DNA from: CAZGOM01 sp964542875
Lineage (GTDB): Bacteria; Planctomycetota; Phycisphaerae; Phycisphaerales; Phycisphaeraceae
Assembly (NCBI GenBank): GCA_964542875.1
Contig: CAZIWA010000008.1
Span: forward strand, 1-64,000
Direction: 5' to 3'
Length of the DNA stretch: 64,000 bases
Part shown: positions 16,107 to 25,849 of the stretch, one piece after another
Position numbering within the stretch: the first letter of the stretch is position 1
How the letters are laid out: each line of letters opens with the position of its first letter
The notes under the pieces: model-generated
What the model saw: only the letters and a program-made list of their open reading frames with translations
Databases searched by the model: none
What the model was told of the DNA's origin: nothing
Translations under genes and position numbers: made by a program

Positions 16107-18470
16107 ATGAAACACTCGCTTGCCTGCGTACTGGCCCTCTTCATCCTCACGCTGTTTTGCGCAGCCGCGCCCGCCGTCGCTGCTCCCATCCGGCTCGTAC
16201 CTCAATCCACCGTCATCGTCACGCCAGACCCGGCCATCCGGGAGTGCGATCAGGCCGCCGGCCTCATGCGCACCTGGCTCCGCAAAATCTACAAATCAGA
16301 TTCCGGCTTTGAGATCGTTTCGGACAAAAAACTCGCCGCCCTTCCCGCCTCCCAGGATCGCTTCATCATCTCCGTCGGCCCCACCAGCCTCGCTCCGGCC
16401 GCCGCCGCTCCCTCAGACCTCGGCCCCGACGGCTACGCCATCAAGCGCACCGGCAGCCTCCTCACCCTTCAGGGCGCGGACTTCGGCAACTTTCTCGCCG
16501 GCGTCGGCTTCCTCGACAAAATCGCCGGTGTCCGCTTCTACCTCCCCGGCGACGACTTCGTCAGCCTCCCCGCAAACCCCTGGGTCGAGTTCGACGCCGT
16601 CGACATCAAAACCAGCCCCTTCGTCACCTCCTGCTTCCTCTCGGGCATCAACGTCGACGACCTCCCCGCCGCCAACTGGGCCCGCATCAACGCCGGCTGG
16701 CGCCGCAAAGGCGGCACCCACCAGCACAATCTCTTTGAAATCTTCCCCCCCAAGAAATACGCCGAATCCCACCCCGAAATCTACCCCATCCGCGAAGGCA
16801 AACGCTACATCCCCGGCTCCGCCCGCGATCAGGAATGGCAAATCAATTTCCTGGAACCCAAGACCATCCAGGTCGCCGAAGAATCCATCCTCGCCTACTT
16901 CGCCGCCAAGCCCAACGACCAATACGTCGCCCTCAGCATCAACGACGGCCGCAACTACAGCCAGGACGACGTCACCAACGCCCGCATCGCCGCCATCAAG
17001 GCCAAGCTCCCCAACGACCCCGGCGCGCAGGACAAAGCCACTTCTGAAATCTACTGGGAGTTCATCGACAAGCTCGCCCGCAGAATCCAGGAAAAAGCTC
17101 CCGGCAAACGGCTGGTCTGCCTCGCCTACGGCCCCACCCGTTTCCCCCCTGCCGCCAAACTCCCCGACAACGTCGTCGTCTTCACGAACCTTCACATCGG
17201 CGAACTCCCCGTCGACGGCTTTTTGGATAAGGACGCCTCCGGCCTCTCCCCGCTGGACCGCTGGATCGCTTCCGCCAACCACTTCGGCAATCACGACTGG
17301 TACCAGGGCTCGGGCTACCTCATCCCCCGGATCTACTCCGGTTACAACGCCCGCTTCATGCGCGCTCTCAAGGAGCGCACCCCCGACGCTTACATGCACA
17401 CCGAGTGCTACCCCAACTGGGGCCTGGACGGCCCCAAGCTCTGGGTGCTCACCCAGCTCTGGTGGGACCCCTCACTCGACCCCGCCAAGCTCACCAGGCA
17501 GTTCTGCGACGACCTGTTCGGCCCCGCCGCCAAGCCCATGAACCTCTATTTCGCCCGGCTTGAAGTCCTCTGGGAACAGCTCAACATCACCGACGGCCCC
17601 GAGCGCAAGCTCATGCGCTGGGATTCCCAGTTCCGCGCCTCGCCCACCGCCATGGCCATCATCAAGGAATGCCGCGGTTACCTCGACCAGGCCCTCACCG
17701 ACGCCAAGGCGGACCCCACGGCCCTTGCCCGCATCACCTTCTTCTCCGACTGCTACGGCCTCTCCGAACGCATGTTCGCCCTGGCCACCAAAACCCAGCC
17801 CACCGAAGAAGACCGCAAAGCCATCGAAACCTACATCGCGGAAAAAGTCCTCATCTATCCCCTCTCTCTGCATCACAAGAACCAAGCCATGCTCGGCCTC
17901 GGCGAGCTCTATTGGGCACGCGTCCGCTCCGCCGCCAAGCCCTTTGAAGTCCCCTCCGTCACCATACCCAACCCCGGCACTCCCTCCGCCATCAAAGGCA
18001 GCACCCCCACCGGCCCCTGGGCCATCAAGTCAGGCGGCAAGGACCCCGGCCAAACCACCGCCCAGCTCGCCGCCGACGCCAAATTCCTCTACGTCACCAT
18101 CACCTGCCCCTTCGCCGACACCAGCAAGCTCATCGAAACACCCGACGACTCCTGGCGGTCCGACAACATTGAATTTTTCTTCGACCTCGACGGCAACCGT
18201 GACGCCTATGAACGCCAGTTCTGGGTCAAAACCTCCGGCCGTGTCGTCAACTTCAAAGGCTCCGACGACCCCAACCTCAAACCCGTCGCCGCCGTCGAAA
18301 AACAACCCAACCAATACACCGTGCGCGTCGCCATCCCCCGCGCCTACCTCCCCGGCCAGGACCCCTCTAAAATCGGCCTTCTTCTGGTCCGCAACGAATT
18401 TAAAACCGTTCAGGCGGCCAACCAGCTCAACTACACCACCGTCTGGTCCGGCCTCCTTAAACTTCCATAA
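16107..18470 (+). CDS. Secreted DUF4838 protein with CBM9-like domain (787 aa)
   Basis: A signal peptide is clear (LACVLALFILTLF, then AVAA, cleavage near residue 30). The body matches DUF4838, a family related to GH67 alpha-glucuronidases: GGTHQHNLFEIFPPKKYA near 202, NFLEPKTIQVAE, SINDGRNYSQDD and GNHDWYQGSGYL. The last 160 residues form a family-9-type carbohydrate-binding fold (DDSWRSDNIEFFFDLDGN, then VRVAIPRAYLP). Likely an exported alpha-glucuronidase-like hydrolase. ATG at 16107 starts the signal peptide. A TTG at 16095 overlapping the previous stop is the alternative. A paralogue without signal peptide is at 23439-25838. Confidence 0.82.
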   Translation: MKHSLACVLALFILTLFCAAAPAVAAPIRLVPQSTVIVTPDPAIRECDQAAGLMRTWLRKIYKSDSGFEIVSDKKLAALPASQDRFIISVGPTSLAPAAAAPSDLGPDGYAIKRTGSLLTLQGADFGNFLAGVGFLDKIAGVRFYLPGDDFVSLPANPWVEFDAVDIKTSPFVTSCFLSGINVDDLPAANWARINAGWRRKGGTHQHNLFEIFPPKKYAESHPEIYPIREGKRYIPGSARDQEWQINFLEPKTIQVAEESILAYFAAKPNDQYVALSINDGRNYSQDDVTNARIAAIKAKLPNDPGAQDKATSEIYWEFIDKLARRIQEKAPGKRLVCLAYGPTRFPPAAKLPDNVVVFTNLHIGELPVDGFLDKDASGLSPLDRWIASANHFGNHDWYQGSGYLIPRIYSGYNARFMRALKERTPDAYMHTECYPNWGLDGPKLWVLTQLWWDPSLDPAKLTRQFCDDLFGPAAKPMNLYFARLEVLWEQLNITDGPERKLMRWDSQFRASPTAMAIIKECRGYLDQALTDAKADPTALARITFFSDCYGLSERMFALATKTQPTEEDRKAIETYIAEKVLIYPLSLHHKNQAMLGLGELYWARVRSAAKPFEVPSVTIPNPGTPSAIKGSTPTGPWAIKSGGKDPGQTTAQLAADAKFLYVTITCPFADTSKLIETPDDSWRSDNIEFFFDLDGNRDAYERQFWVKTSGRVVNFKGSDDPNLKPVAAVEKQPNQYTVRVAIPRAYLPGQDPSKIGLLLVRNEFKTVQAANQLNYTTVWSGLLKLP

Positions 18471-18593
18471 TCCCCACGCGTTGCCTGAAGCAATCTCTCT
18501 CCCCCTCAGGGGAGCGCTCGAACGAAGGTGTCGTTTCTCTGCCCCTCCGCATACTGTCTTCTAAACCTCCTTACCCCTCAAAAAAAACTCGCC

Positions 18594-19652
18594 ATGAAAA
18601 TCGCCATCGCCGGCCTGGGCCGGATGGGCCAAACCATCCTTCCCGTCGTCAAATCCGCCCCGCAAACATCCACCATCATCGGCTTTGATCCCTCTCCCGA
18701 GGCCCGGGCCGCCGCCACCCAAAAGCACGGCATCCTCGCCACCTCTGCATATCAGGACATCCTCAAAGACCCCGCCGTTCGGCTCGTCTTCATCACCGCG
18801 CCCAACCAGGAGCACGCCCCCCTGGCGCTCCAGGCCCTCGCCGCCAGCAAAGCCGTCATGTGTGAAAAGCCCATGGCTACAACCCTCACCGATGCCCAGC
18901 AGATGGCCGCAGCCCCTGGCTTTCTCCAGATTGGTTTTGAACTTCGCTATTCACGCCTCTATGAGCTCGTCAAAGAGCGCATCGACGCCGGTCTTCTTGG
19001 CAAGGCCGTCCACACCCAGTGCACCTACATCTGTTCTGAATTCCACGGAAAAGGCTCTTGGCGAAACCTCCCCTCCGCCGCCGGCGGCATGTTCGGCGAA
19101 AAACTCTCCCACTACGTCGATCTCCCCCGCTGGTGGATCAACTCCCCCGTCCAGTCCGTCTACAGCGCATCCTCTCCAAACGTCGTCCCATACTTCCAGG
19201 TCCGTGACAACTACCAGACCACCGTCCGCTACGCCGACGGCTCCGTCAGCCACCTCACCTTCATGATGTCCCTGGCGCAAACCCACCCCAAAGACCCTTT
19301 GCAGGACCTCCTTTCCGTCCAGAAAGACGACGGCCACGAGCTCCGCTTCCTCATCCTCGGCACAAAAGGCGCCATCGAAACCAACGTCTTCCACCGCCGC
19401 CTGCGCCGCTGGGAATTTGGCGATTCCCCCACCGGCATCACCAGCAAAATCGTCGAAGAGCTCTCCTGGCTCGCCCACGAAGACCACACCTACATCCACA
19501 ACACCTCCGCCCAGGCATTGGATGTCATTGCCCGCGTGTCCGCCGGCAAGGCCCCCCGCACCAGCGCCGCAGATGCCCTCCAAACCATGCGCGTCGTCTT
19601 CGCCGCCGAAGAATCCTCCACCACCGGCCACCAAATTACGCTCCCCGCCTGA
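18594..19652 (+). CDS. Gfo/Idh/MocA family oxidoreductase (352 aa)
   Basis: NAD-binding start MKIAIAGLGRMGQTILP, family motif CEKPMATT at about residues 86-93, and a typical alpha/beta C-terminal domain with the EKLSHYVDLPRWW segment. ATG at 18594 fits the family start. The 22-codon upstream extension in frame does not. It sits 123 bases after the DUF4838 gene in the same direction. A small hairpin ctccccctcaggggag (18499-18514) lies in the gap. Probably oxidises or rearranges a sugar released by the upstream enzymes. Substrate unknown. Confidence 0.88.
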   Translation: MKIAIAGLGRMGQTILPVVKSAPQTSTIIGFDPSPEARAAATQKHGILATSAYQDILKDPAVRLVFITAPNQEHAPLALQALAASKAVMCEKPMATTLTDAQQMAAAPGFLQIGFELRYSRLYELVKERIDAGLLGKAVHTQCTYICSEFHGKGSWRNLPSAAGGMFGEKLSHYVDLPRWWINSPVQSVYSASSPNVVPYFQVRDNYQTTVRYADGSVSHLTFMMSLAQTHPKDPLQDLLSVQKDDGHELRFLILGTKGAIETNVFHRRLRRWEFGDSPTGITSKIVEELSWLAHEDHTYIHNTSAQALDVIARVSAGKAPRTSAADALQTMRVVFAAEESSTTGHQITLPA

Positions 19653-19699
19653 CCCCCTCTTACTTGTCCCCTGTACCTTTTCCCATATACCCTTCCCTC

Positions 19700-21058
19700 A
19701 TGCCCCACACCATTCAAGAGCCCGCGCAGGACGTCCCGATCTGTCACGAAGCAGACCTCTGCGTCGTCGGCGGCAGCACCACCGGCCTCTTCGCCGCCAT
19801 CGCCGCCGCACGCATGGGCCTCTCTGTAGCCATCATCGAAGCCTTCGGATACTTCGGCGGCACCGCCACCGCCTCCCTCGTCAACGTCTGGCACTCCCCC
19901 TTCGACGAAACCGGCAATCTCACCATCATGTCCGGCCTCGGCCACGAATGCATTCAACTCCTCAAATCCGACGACGCCGTCATCGACCGCGGTCACAACC
20001 ACAGTTGGACCTATGCCTTCTCCCCCTACGCCCTCGTCATGGCGCTGGATCAAATGCTCCTGGCCCACCCCTCCATCCGTCCCTTCCTTCACGCACGCTT
20101 CGTCCGCCCCGTCATGAACGGCGCCGGCGCCGCCCAGGCCATCATCATCGAAGACAAGTCAGGCCGCCGCGCCATCAAAGCCAAAGCCTTCATCGATGCC
20201 TCCGGCGATTGCGATCTCGCCCACCGCGCCGGCCTCCAGACCTACACACGCCCCAAAATTCAGCCTCCCACCACCTGCATCATGGTCTCCGGCCTCACCA
20301 GCACCCGCCAGGAACTTCTAAACGCCGTCTTTGATCCCCAATTTCCTGACCCCCTCAAACCCGGCTTCCTCTGGGCCGCCCCCATGCCCGGCGGCGCTCT
20401 CCAGATGATCGCCGGCACCCGCGCCCACGGCGCAGACTGCTCCGACGCCGATCAACTCACCCAGGCCGAATTTGAAGGCCGCCGCCAGGCCCGCACCATC
20501 CTCCGCAGAATCAAAGCCCACGCCCCCGGCCAGGCCAACGTCCGACTCGAAGGCCTCCCCGCCAGGATTGGCATTCGCGAGTCTCGTCACACCCGCTGCC
20601 TTCACCAGCTCACCGAATCCGAAGTCTTGAATTGCCGCCGCTTCGACGACGCCATCGCCAACGGCAGCTACCGGGTCGACGTACACTCCGCTCACGGCGA
20701 CGGCCTCACCTTCCGCTACCTCGATGGCCGCGAGCACACCGTCCATTCCACCGGCCCCGGCACTCATTCCACCTGGCGCAAGGAAGGCCTCATCACTTCG
20801 GACGCCCCTCGTTACTACCAGGTGCCCTACCGCTCACTGGTCCCCATCGGCTCCCAGAACATCCTCGTCGCCGGCCGCTGCATCGATGCCGATGAAGGCG
20901 CTTTCGGAGCCATGCGCGTCATGGTCAACAGCGCCCAGACCGGCCAGGCCGCGGGCATCGCCGCAGCCCTTGCCGTCAGACACAACACCCCCGTCGCCCA
21001 GGTCAATCCCCAGGCCCTTCGCAACACCCTCGGCGCCCAGGGCGCGACCGTTTTATGA
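19700..21058 (+). CDS. FAD-dependent oxidoreductase (452 aa)
   Basis: Rossmann-type FAD-binding start ADLCVVGGSTTGLFAAIAAA at about residues 18-37, followed by AFGYFGGTATASLVN. These are hallmarks of the FAD_oxidored group (PF12831-type) that occurs often in planctomycete and Bacteroidetes carbohydrate clusters. Near the C-terminus NILVAGRCIDADEGAFGAMRVM closes the FAD site. ATG at 19700 is used rather than the in-frame TTG at 19664. It lies 47 bases after the Gfo/Idh gene, so co-transcription is likely. The reaction is unknown. Confidence 0.84.
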   Translation: MPHTIQEPAQDVPICHEADLCVVGGSTTGLFAAIAAARMGLSVAIIEAFGYFGGTATASLVNVWHSPFDETGNLTIMSGLGHECIQLLKSDDAVIDRGHNHSWTYAFSPYALVMALDQMLLAHPSIRPFLHARFVRPVMNGAGAAQAIIIEDKSGRRAIKAKAFIDASGDCDLAHRAGLQTYTRPKIQPPTTCIMVSGLTSTRQELLNAVFDPQFPDPLKPGFLWAAPMPGGALQMIAGTRAHGADCSDADQLTQAEFEGRRQARTILRRIKAHAPGQANVRLEGLPARIGIRESRHTRCLHQLTESEVLNCRRFDDAIANGSYRVDVHSAHGDGLTFRYLDGREHTVHSTGPGTHSTWRKEGLITSDAPRYYQVPYRSLVPIGSQNILVAGRCIDADEGAFGAMRVMVNSAQTGQAAGIAAALAVRHNTPVAQVNPQALRNTLGAQGATVL

Positions 21059-21085
21059 ATCTTTGTTTTTTCTCTCAATAAACCA

Positions 21086-21122
21086 TTGCTAAACGTCTCA
21101 AATTAATTAAACTGGTTTTTAT
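21086..21122 (+). promoter_or_regulatory. Promoter and operator of the pseudopilin at 21158
   Basis: TTGCTA (21086-21091), a 16-base spacer, then TAAACT (21108-21113), which is embedded in TTAATTAAACTGGTTTTTAT. The core AAACTGGTTT differs by one base from the AAACTAGTTT operator upstream of the DUF4838 gene at 25838. Confidence 0.55.
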
Positions 21123-21157
21123 TTCCAGCCTCCACTTCAGGTTCCCAGGAGCTCACC

Positions 21158-21982
21158 ATGCGTCTTAATCACCATAAAAAAGCCTTTACGCTGATCGAGC
21201 TTCTGGTGGTCATCGCCATTATCGCGATGCTCATCTCCGTTCTTCTCCCCTCCTTGGGTGAAGCCCGCAAAAACGCGCAAGGCGCCATCTGCCTCGGCAA
21301 CAACAAGCAAATCTTCCTCGCCATGAATGCCTACACCACGGACTTTCGGGGCTGGGAGCCAGACCCCACCACCGAATACGCCAACGCCTCTAATTCCTGG
21401 TTCGTCGGCACCAGCACGGAGCTCAGCTATTCGGTTTATTCCAACAAGCTCGCCATCCAGCAGTACATCCCTTTTGAAGTCCGCGCCGGTACCGCAGACC
21501 GCAAATCAAACTCACTCAAAGTCTTCACCTGCCCGCTTGAGGCAAACGTCGCCACCTACCCCGCCCCCAACACCAAGCTCTCCTACTACCCCGTCGAAAA
21601 CCACCTGGGCCGCCGCGGCACCGCCGGTGCCTGGGCAGGCGGCGCCCCCGGCTACACCCGCATGAGCAACGTCTACAAAATCCAAAAACCTTCCTCCCTC
21701 TTCATGCTCGTCGAAGCAAATGGCCTGGACCGCGGCTCCGCCATCGGCAGCATCTTCGCCACTTACACCGTCCGCCCCTCCGATGCCATCAACGTCACCT
21801 TCGTCACCTGGCTCCACGGCCTCACCAAAGCCACCCTCTACACCGACGGACACGCCCGCAACCTCAACGTCGATCTCCTCAACTCCGCTTCCCCCGAAGA
21901 ATTCACTGACAACTGGAACGTCAACGCCGACGCCCGCCTCTACCGCAACTACTCCGGCGGCACTTGGGTCAAACTCCCCTAA
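21158..21982 (+). CDS. Type II pseudopilin with H-X9-DG motif (274 aa)
   Basis: Basic leader KKAF, methylation and membrane segment FTLIELLVVIAIIAMLI at about residues 9-30, and a PSLGEAR motif. The C-terminus has a canonical H-X9-DG (WLHGLTKATLYTDGHA). An AGGAG ribosome site lies eight bases before ATG. Unlike a housekeeping pseudopilin, it lies at the end of the lyase / glucuronidase module and carries that module's operator in its own promoter, which suggests co-regulation with the carbohydrate enzymes. What it binds or exports is unknown. Confidence 0.88.
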   Translation: MRLNHHKKAFTLIELLVVIAIIAMLISVLLPSLGEARKNAQGAICLGNNKQIFLAMNAYTTDFRGWEPDPTTEYANASNSWFVGTSTELSYSVYSNKLAIQQYIPFEVRAGTADRKSNSLKVFTCPLEANVATYPAPNTKLSYYPVENHLGRRGTAGAWAGGAPGYTRMSNVYKIQKPSSLFMLVEANGLDRGSAIGSIFATYTVRPSDAINVTFVTWLHGLTKATLYTDGHARNLNVDLLNSASPEEFTDNWNVNADARLYRNYSGGTWVKLP

Positions 21983-21990
21983 CCCCCCTC

Positions 21991-22031
21991 CGGGTGGCAC
22001 ACTGTAGACCGCCCACGGGCTACGGTGTGCC
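21991..22031. repeat. Intergenic palindrome (REP-like, GGCACACTGTAG)
   Basis: GGCACACTGTAG (21996-22007) pairs with CTACGGTGTGCC (22020-22031) with one mismatch. The preceding cgggtggca is identical to the start of the palindrome at 10762. It sits between convergent genes and may help to end transcription. Confidence 0.55.
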
Positions 22032-22078
22032 TTCCCCGCGCCAACTAAAACCCCTCACTCACCTCACACCCAAAAACA

Positions 22079-22130
22079 CGTTAGCCCGACGTGCAAACGA
22101 GGGTCTTCGGGTGACAAGCCCGGCTCGCGC
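22079..22130. repeat. Possible planctomycete-type intergenic motif
   Basis: The block ttagcccgacgtgcaaacga followed by gggtcttcgg resembles a TTAGCCCGACGCG--AGCGAGGG motif recalled from planctomycete intergenic DNA. The recollection is not verified here. Confidence 0.3.
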
Positions 22131-22210
22131 ACAACCCACAAAAACCATAACGCCCCCGCCAACGCCAGCCCATCCGGCCACCCCTACCTCCTCTTCCTTC
22201 GTATCTTCCC

Positions 22211-23446
22211 TCACGCCCGCCCCACCCATACCCCCGTCCTGATCGACTCTTCCAACGTATCCCCCAGCACATTCCACGACCCGAACTTCTTCGCGTACAA
22301 CGGCGCCCCCGTATCCCCGTGATAGTTCTCCGCCATCGAACCGGATTCCACGATTCCTCTGGCCATTGTTCCCACGATCTTCCGTGCCAGTTCAAACGCT
22401 TTCTCCTGATACCCATACAAACACAGCGCCTGACACATGAAATAGCACGTGGGAAACCACACCGGCCCTTGCCAGTTGGAGTTGGTCATCCGCCGATGGT
22501 CGCCAAAGCGTGTCGGGTTCCCCCATCGTGCGTTGTTGTAATACTCACTCTTGGCTGAAAGACTTCGGATCCCAAAGTCCGACCAGAAATGGTTCGCATC
22601 CAGCAGGTACCTGTCGATCATTCGCTTGGCCCTGTCTCGCGGTGCAATCCCCGCCCAAAGCGGCATCAGATTCGTCGACGTCTGAAACGCATACCGCCCG
22701 ATCTCTCCTGACAATCCAAGCCCGCCCAGGCGCAGTGTCGCCCGGCCTTCCAGCAGGTTGTACGGCGCGTAGGAGTCTTCCTCCTCCACCCACAGATGCG
22801 CATTCACCGCGTCCGCCAGGCCCTGCGCCTTGCCGGCCCATTGGGCGGCCTTGCCCTCCATTCCCAATTCACGGGCCATCTGCGCACCCGCACGGCATTC
22901 CATCACCACCAGCGAAGGCAGATCGCATGGCACCGTGGAGTCCGGCAGAAAAAAAGTATGCGCCACATCGTTGTCGATTCCCCCGTACCATCCCACCCGG
23001 TAGCGCAGCAACCCCATCGGCGCTTTGTTCTCCACGAAAAAGAAGTTCAGATACTTCGCCAGCTTTTCAAAAATCGCTTTACCCCACGCCACGTCCTGGG
23101 TCAGTTTCATGTACGCCAGCGCACCCTGAAACAAAAACGGCTGCGCGTGGTACACCGGCTGCATCCCTCGCGGTCCATGCTCCGCCCCCACCATGCTCGG
23201 CGTATATCCGTCTCCTCTCTGGTAGTGCGTCAGATTCTCCGGCAGATACCGCAAATACTCCGGATACCCCGCCAATGCGCTGCGCAGCGCCGCATGGTGG
23301 TGGTCCCACGTATAGATGAACGTGCTGTAGTGTTCCCCATGCCCCACGCTCAGCCACGGCTGAGTGATCCACCCCGCCGCCGGCTGCCGCAATTTCGGCA
23401 AAATATCCCGGATATGCCCGGCCAGAACATCATTCGCATCAATCAT
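22211..23446 (-). CDS. GH63/MGH1-like glycoside hydrolase (411 aa)
   Basis: An alpha/alpha six-barrel enzyme of the GH37/GH63/MGH type, which hydrolyses terminal glucose, mannosylglycerate or related bonds. Supporting segments are FIYTWDHHHAALR near residue 43, GGIDNDVAH mid-protein, HFWSDFGIRSLSA near 288, SNWQGPVWFPTCYF near 322 (the usual N-W-x-GP-W signature) and SMAENYHGDTG near 383. No signal peptide is present, so it should act in the cytoplasm. Its start lies inside the last codons of the upstream DUF4838 gene (8-base overlap), so the pair is translationally coupled. Confidence 0.8.
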   Translation of the reverse strand: MIDANDVLAGHIRDILPKLRQPAAGWITQPWLSVGHGEHYSTFIYTWDHHHAALRSALAGYPEYLRYLPENLTHYQRGDGYTPSMVGAEHGPRGMQPVYHAQPFLFQGALAYMKLTQDVAWGKAIFEKLAKYLNFFFVENKAPMGLLRYRVGWYGGIDNDVAHTFFLPDSTVPCDLPSLVVMECRAGAQMARELGMEGKAAQWAGKAQGLADAVNAHLWVEEEDSYAPYNLLEGRATLRLGGLGLSGEIGRYAFQTSTNLMPLWAGIAPRDRAKRMIDRYLLDANHFWSDFGIRSLSAKSEYYNNARWGNPTRFGDHRRMTNSNWQGPVWFPTCYFMCQALCLYGYQEKAFELARKIVGTMARGIVESGSMAENYHGDTGAPLYAKKFGSWNVLGDTLEESIRTGVWVGRA

Positions 23447-25838
23447 CTTCTCTCGCTTCCTTTAAGACTCTGTTCGGTAACTCTTCCCAACCCCTTCCCC
23501 CTTTGCTCTCTCTTCCACTTATCCCTTTCTGCCCAAGCCTCAGCGTCCCATTCCACGACGCCCCATACTTCTGCTCATTCATCCCCCCGACACGCACAAA
23601 TTCATTCCTCACCACCATCATCCCCACCGCGTTGCCCACCCCACTCGGCCTCGCATACGTCAGCGGCACGGCGATCTCCACCACATACCCTGCGGGCCCT
23701 TTGGTCACCTTTCCCTTGATCTCCCTATTCGGCTTTTCCCGTCCCGAATAATCCACCACCCGGCCATTGGTTTTCACCCACATCTGCCGCTCAAACGTCC
23801 CTTTGTCGCCATCGGGCCCAAAGAACAATTCCACGTTGTCGCTGCGCCAGCCGTCGTCATCTACTTCAAGGATCGTCTCCATATCCTGCTTGGGGCACGT
23901 CACACGCAGATACAGCGTTTTTTCATCCGCCAGAATCTCCGCGCGGGTGCCTTGCGGGTCTTTGTCCGCACCTTTCACGGTCCAATCGCCCGCCGTCACC
24001 GCATGGCTCCAAGTGCCATCCTTGGGCGCGCCATACGGCACCGTCAGCTTCCGGTCAGCCGCTTTAAGCCTCGCCCAGTACACCTCACGCCAGGCCGGCA
24101 AAGTCAGTTCCTTTTGATGCAGGCTCAGCGGATGCCCAAACACCTTCCCCTGAATGTACGCCTCCCCTTCCTTCAGGTCCGCTTCGGTCACCGTCTCTTT
24201 GGCCGCCAGCGCAAAAAAACGTTCCGTCATTCCAAAGCAATCCGAAAAAAACTCCGCCCGCCCACGCTCAGCGGCAGTCATCGGCTCCTTCAAAGCCTCC
24301 TCCAGCGCCATGCGCGCGTGCGCCAATAGCGCCCGGCTCTCCGCCGTACTCTTAAACTGCGTCCCCCACCGGTTCAGCTTCCGCTCCGGCCCGTCCACCA
24401 CGTTGATTTTGTCCCAGAACTTCTCCAGCGTTTCAAAGTACGCCGCCATCCCCGCCGCCCCCGGGCCAAACATATCCCTGCAAAACTCCCGTGTCAGCGC
24501 TTGCGGGTCTTGCGACGGATCCCACCACAGCCGTGTCAGCACCCACAGCTTGGGCCCGTCCAGTCCCCAGTTGGGATAGCACTCCGCATGCATGTATGGG
24601 CTCCTCACCCGCTTTTGAATCTCCCGCAGAAAAGTCGCCCAATACCCTGAATAAATCCGTGGCGTCAGATACCCCGCACCCTGGTACCAGTCATGGTTTC
24701 CAAAGTTCTCCGTCACCCGCATCCAAGGTTCCAGCCACCCTTCCAATGGCGTTTTCCCTTCCGTCGGTATCCCCTCCATTGGCAGTTCCCCCACGTGATA
24801 GTTCGTGAACACCACCACATTCCCCGGCAGCTTTTCCTCGGGCGCAAACCGCGTCGGTCCATACGCCAGACACACCAACTGCTTCCCCGGCGCACTCATC
24901 AGCAGCCTGTTTCCCAGCTTGGTGATGAACTCCCAATACAGCGCCGATGTCGCCCGGTCTCGCCCATTCTTGCCCGGTTTTTTCTCCACCCATGCCGCCA
25001 GCCACGCCTGGGTCGCCTCATCCTGGCTCACGTTGTACCCATCGTTGACGCTCATCGTGGCGTAAGCGTCATTGGGATTATTCTTCAAAAACTCCAGCAC
25101 GCTCCGCTCGGCGATCTCCAGCGTCTTCGGTTCCAGGAAGTTGATCTGCCACCCCTGGTCTTTCGCAGACTCCGGGATATGCCTCTTCCCCGCCAGTACC
25201 GGGTAGATCTCCGGGTCCGTCTGCGCATACTTCCCAGGCGGAAACATCGCATACATATTGTGCTGATGCGTCCCCCCTTTTCGCCGCAGCCCCCCGTTAA
25301 GCACCAGCCAATCCTTAAGCGTCGGATCACCCTGATCAATCCCGCTCATGAAGCATGACGCCACATACGGCTCGCTCACCACGTCCAGTTTCCCCACCCT
25401 CACTTTTCCATCCTCAGGCAGACTCGTAAACGCCTCTCCCGGCAGATAAAACCTCACCCCCGCTGCCGCATCCAAGAACGCCGTCACCCCATACAGCGCC
25501 CCATATTCACCCACCCCGGAAATCGCCACCACACTCCCCCTGCGCAGCACCGAATACGAATCCGCCTTCATCCCCGCCGTCCGCCCAACCTCGGCAAACC
25601 CTGTCGCCCCCACCGCGATCACAAACACCCCCTCTTCCTTCAGCCTTTCGGATCCCTCCCCAACCACCTCAAACCCCGCACTCGCCCTCATAGCCTTCAG
25701 CAGCCACTCCCGTAAAACCTCTGCCGCATAAACCGTTCCCGCCGGTGCCTTCTCCGGCGTCACCACCACGGTCGTCTCCGGCATCAGCACCGTCGGTTTT
25801 TCGTCGCCCCGCACACCTGATCCCGGCGTAAAAACCAT
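23439..25838 (-). CDS. DUF4838 protein with CBM9-like domain, no signal peptide (799 aa)
   Basis: Paralogue of the protein at 16107-18470, sharing GGTHQHNMYAMFPPGKYA, QINFLEPKTLEIAE, FGNHDWYQGAGYLTPRIYSG and the C-terminal family-9-like segment DDDGWRSDNVELFFGPDGD. The family is related to alpha-glucuronidases. In contrast to the paralogue, its N-terminus (MVFTPGSGVRGDEKP) has no signal peptide. ATG at 25838 follows an AGGAG site and the operator, so a longer start is unlikely. The two copies may therefore act in different compartments, one outside and one inside. Operon with the GH63-like gene; divergent regulator next door. Confidence 0.82.
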   Translation of the reverse strand: MVFTPGSGVRGDEKPTVLMPETTVVVTPEKAPAGTVYAAEVLREWLLKAMRASAGFEVVGEGSERLKEEGVFVIAVGATGFAEVGRTAGMKADSYSVLRRGSVVAISGVGEYGALYGVTAFLDAAAGVRFYLPGEAFTSLPEDGKVRVGKLDVVSEPYVASCFMSGIDQGDPTLKDWLVLNGGLRRKGGTHQHNMYAMFPPGKYAQTDPEIYPVLAGKRHIPESAKDQGWQINFLEPKTLEIAERSVLEFLKNNPNDAYATMSVNDGYNVSQDEATQAWLAAWVEKKPGKNGRDRATSALYWEFITKLGNRLLMSAPGKQLVCLAYGPTRFAPEEKLPGNVVVFTNYHVGELPMEGIPTEGKTPLEGWLEPWMRVTENFGNHDWYQGAGYLTPRIYSGYWATFLREIQKRVRSPYMHAECYPNWGLDGPKLWVLTRLWWDPSQDPQALTREFCRDMFGPGAAGMAAYFETLEKFWDKINVVDGPERKLNRWGTQFKSTAESRALLAHARMALEEALKEPMTAAERGRAEFFSDCFGMTERFFALAAKETVTEADLKEGEAYIQGKVFGHPLSLHQKELTLPAWREVYWARLKAADRKLTVPYGAPKDGTWSHAVTAGDWTVKGADKDPQGTRAEILADEKTLYLRVTCPKQDMETILEVDDDGWRSDNVELFFGPDGDKGTFERQMWVKTNGRVVDYSGREKPNREIKGKVTKGPAGYVVEIAVPLTYARPSGVGNAVGMMVVRNEFVRVGGMNEQKYGASWNGTLRLGQKGISGRESKGGRGWEELPNRVLKEAREDD

Positions 25839-25849
25839 GATCTGCTCCT

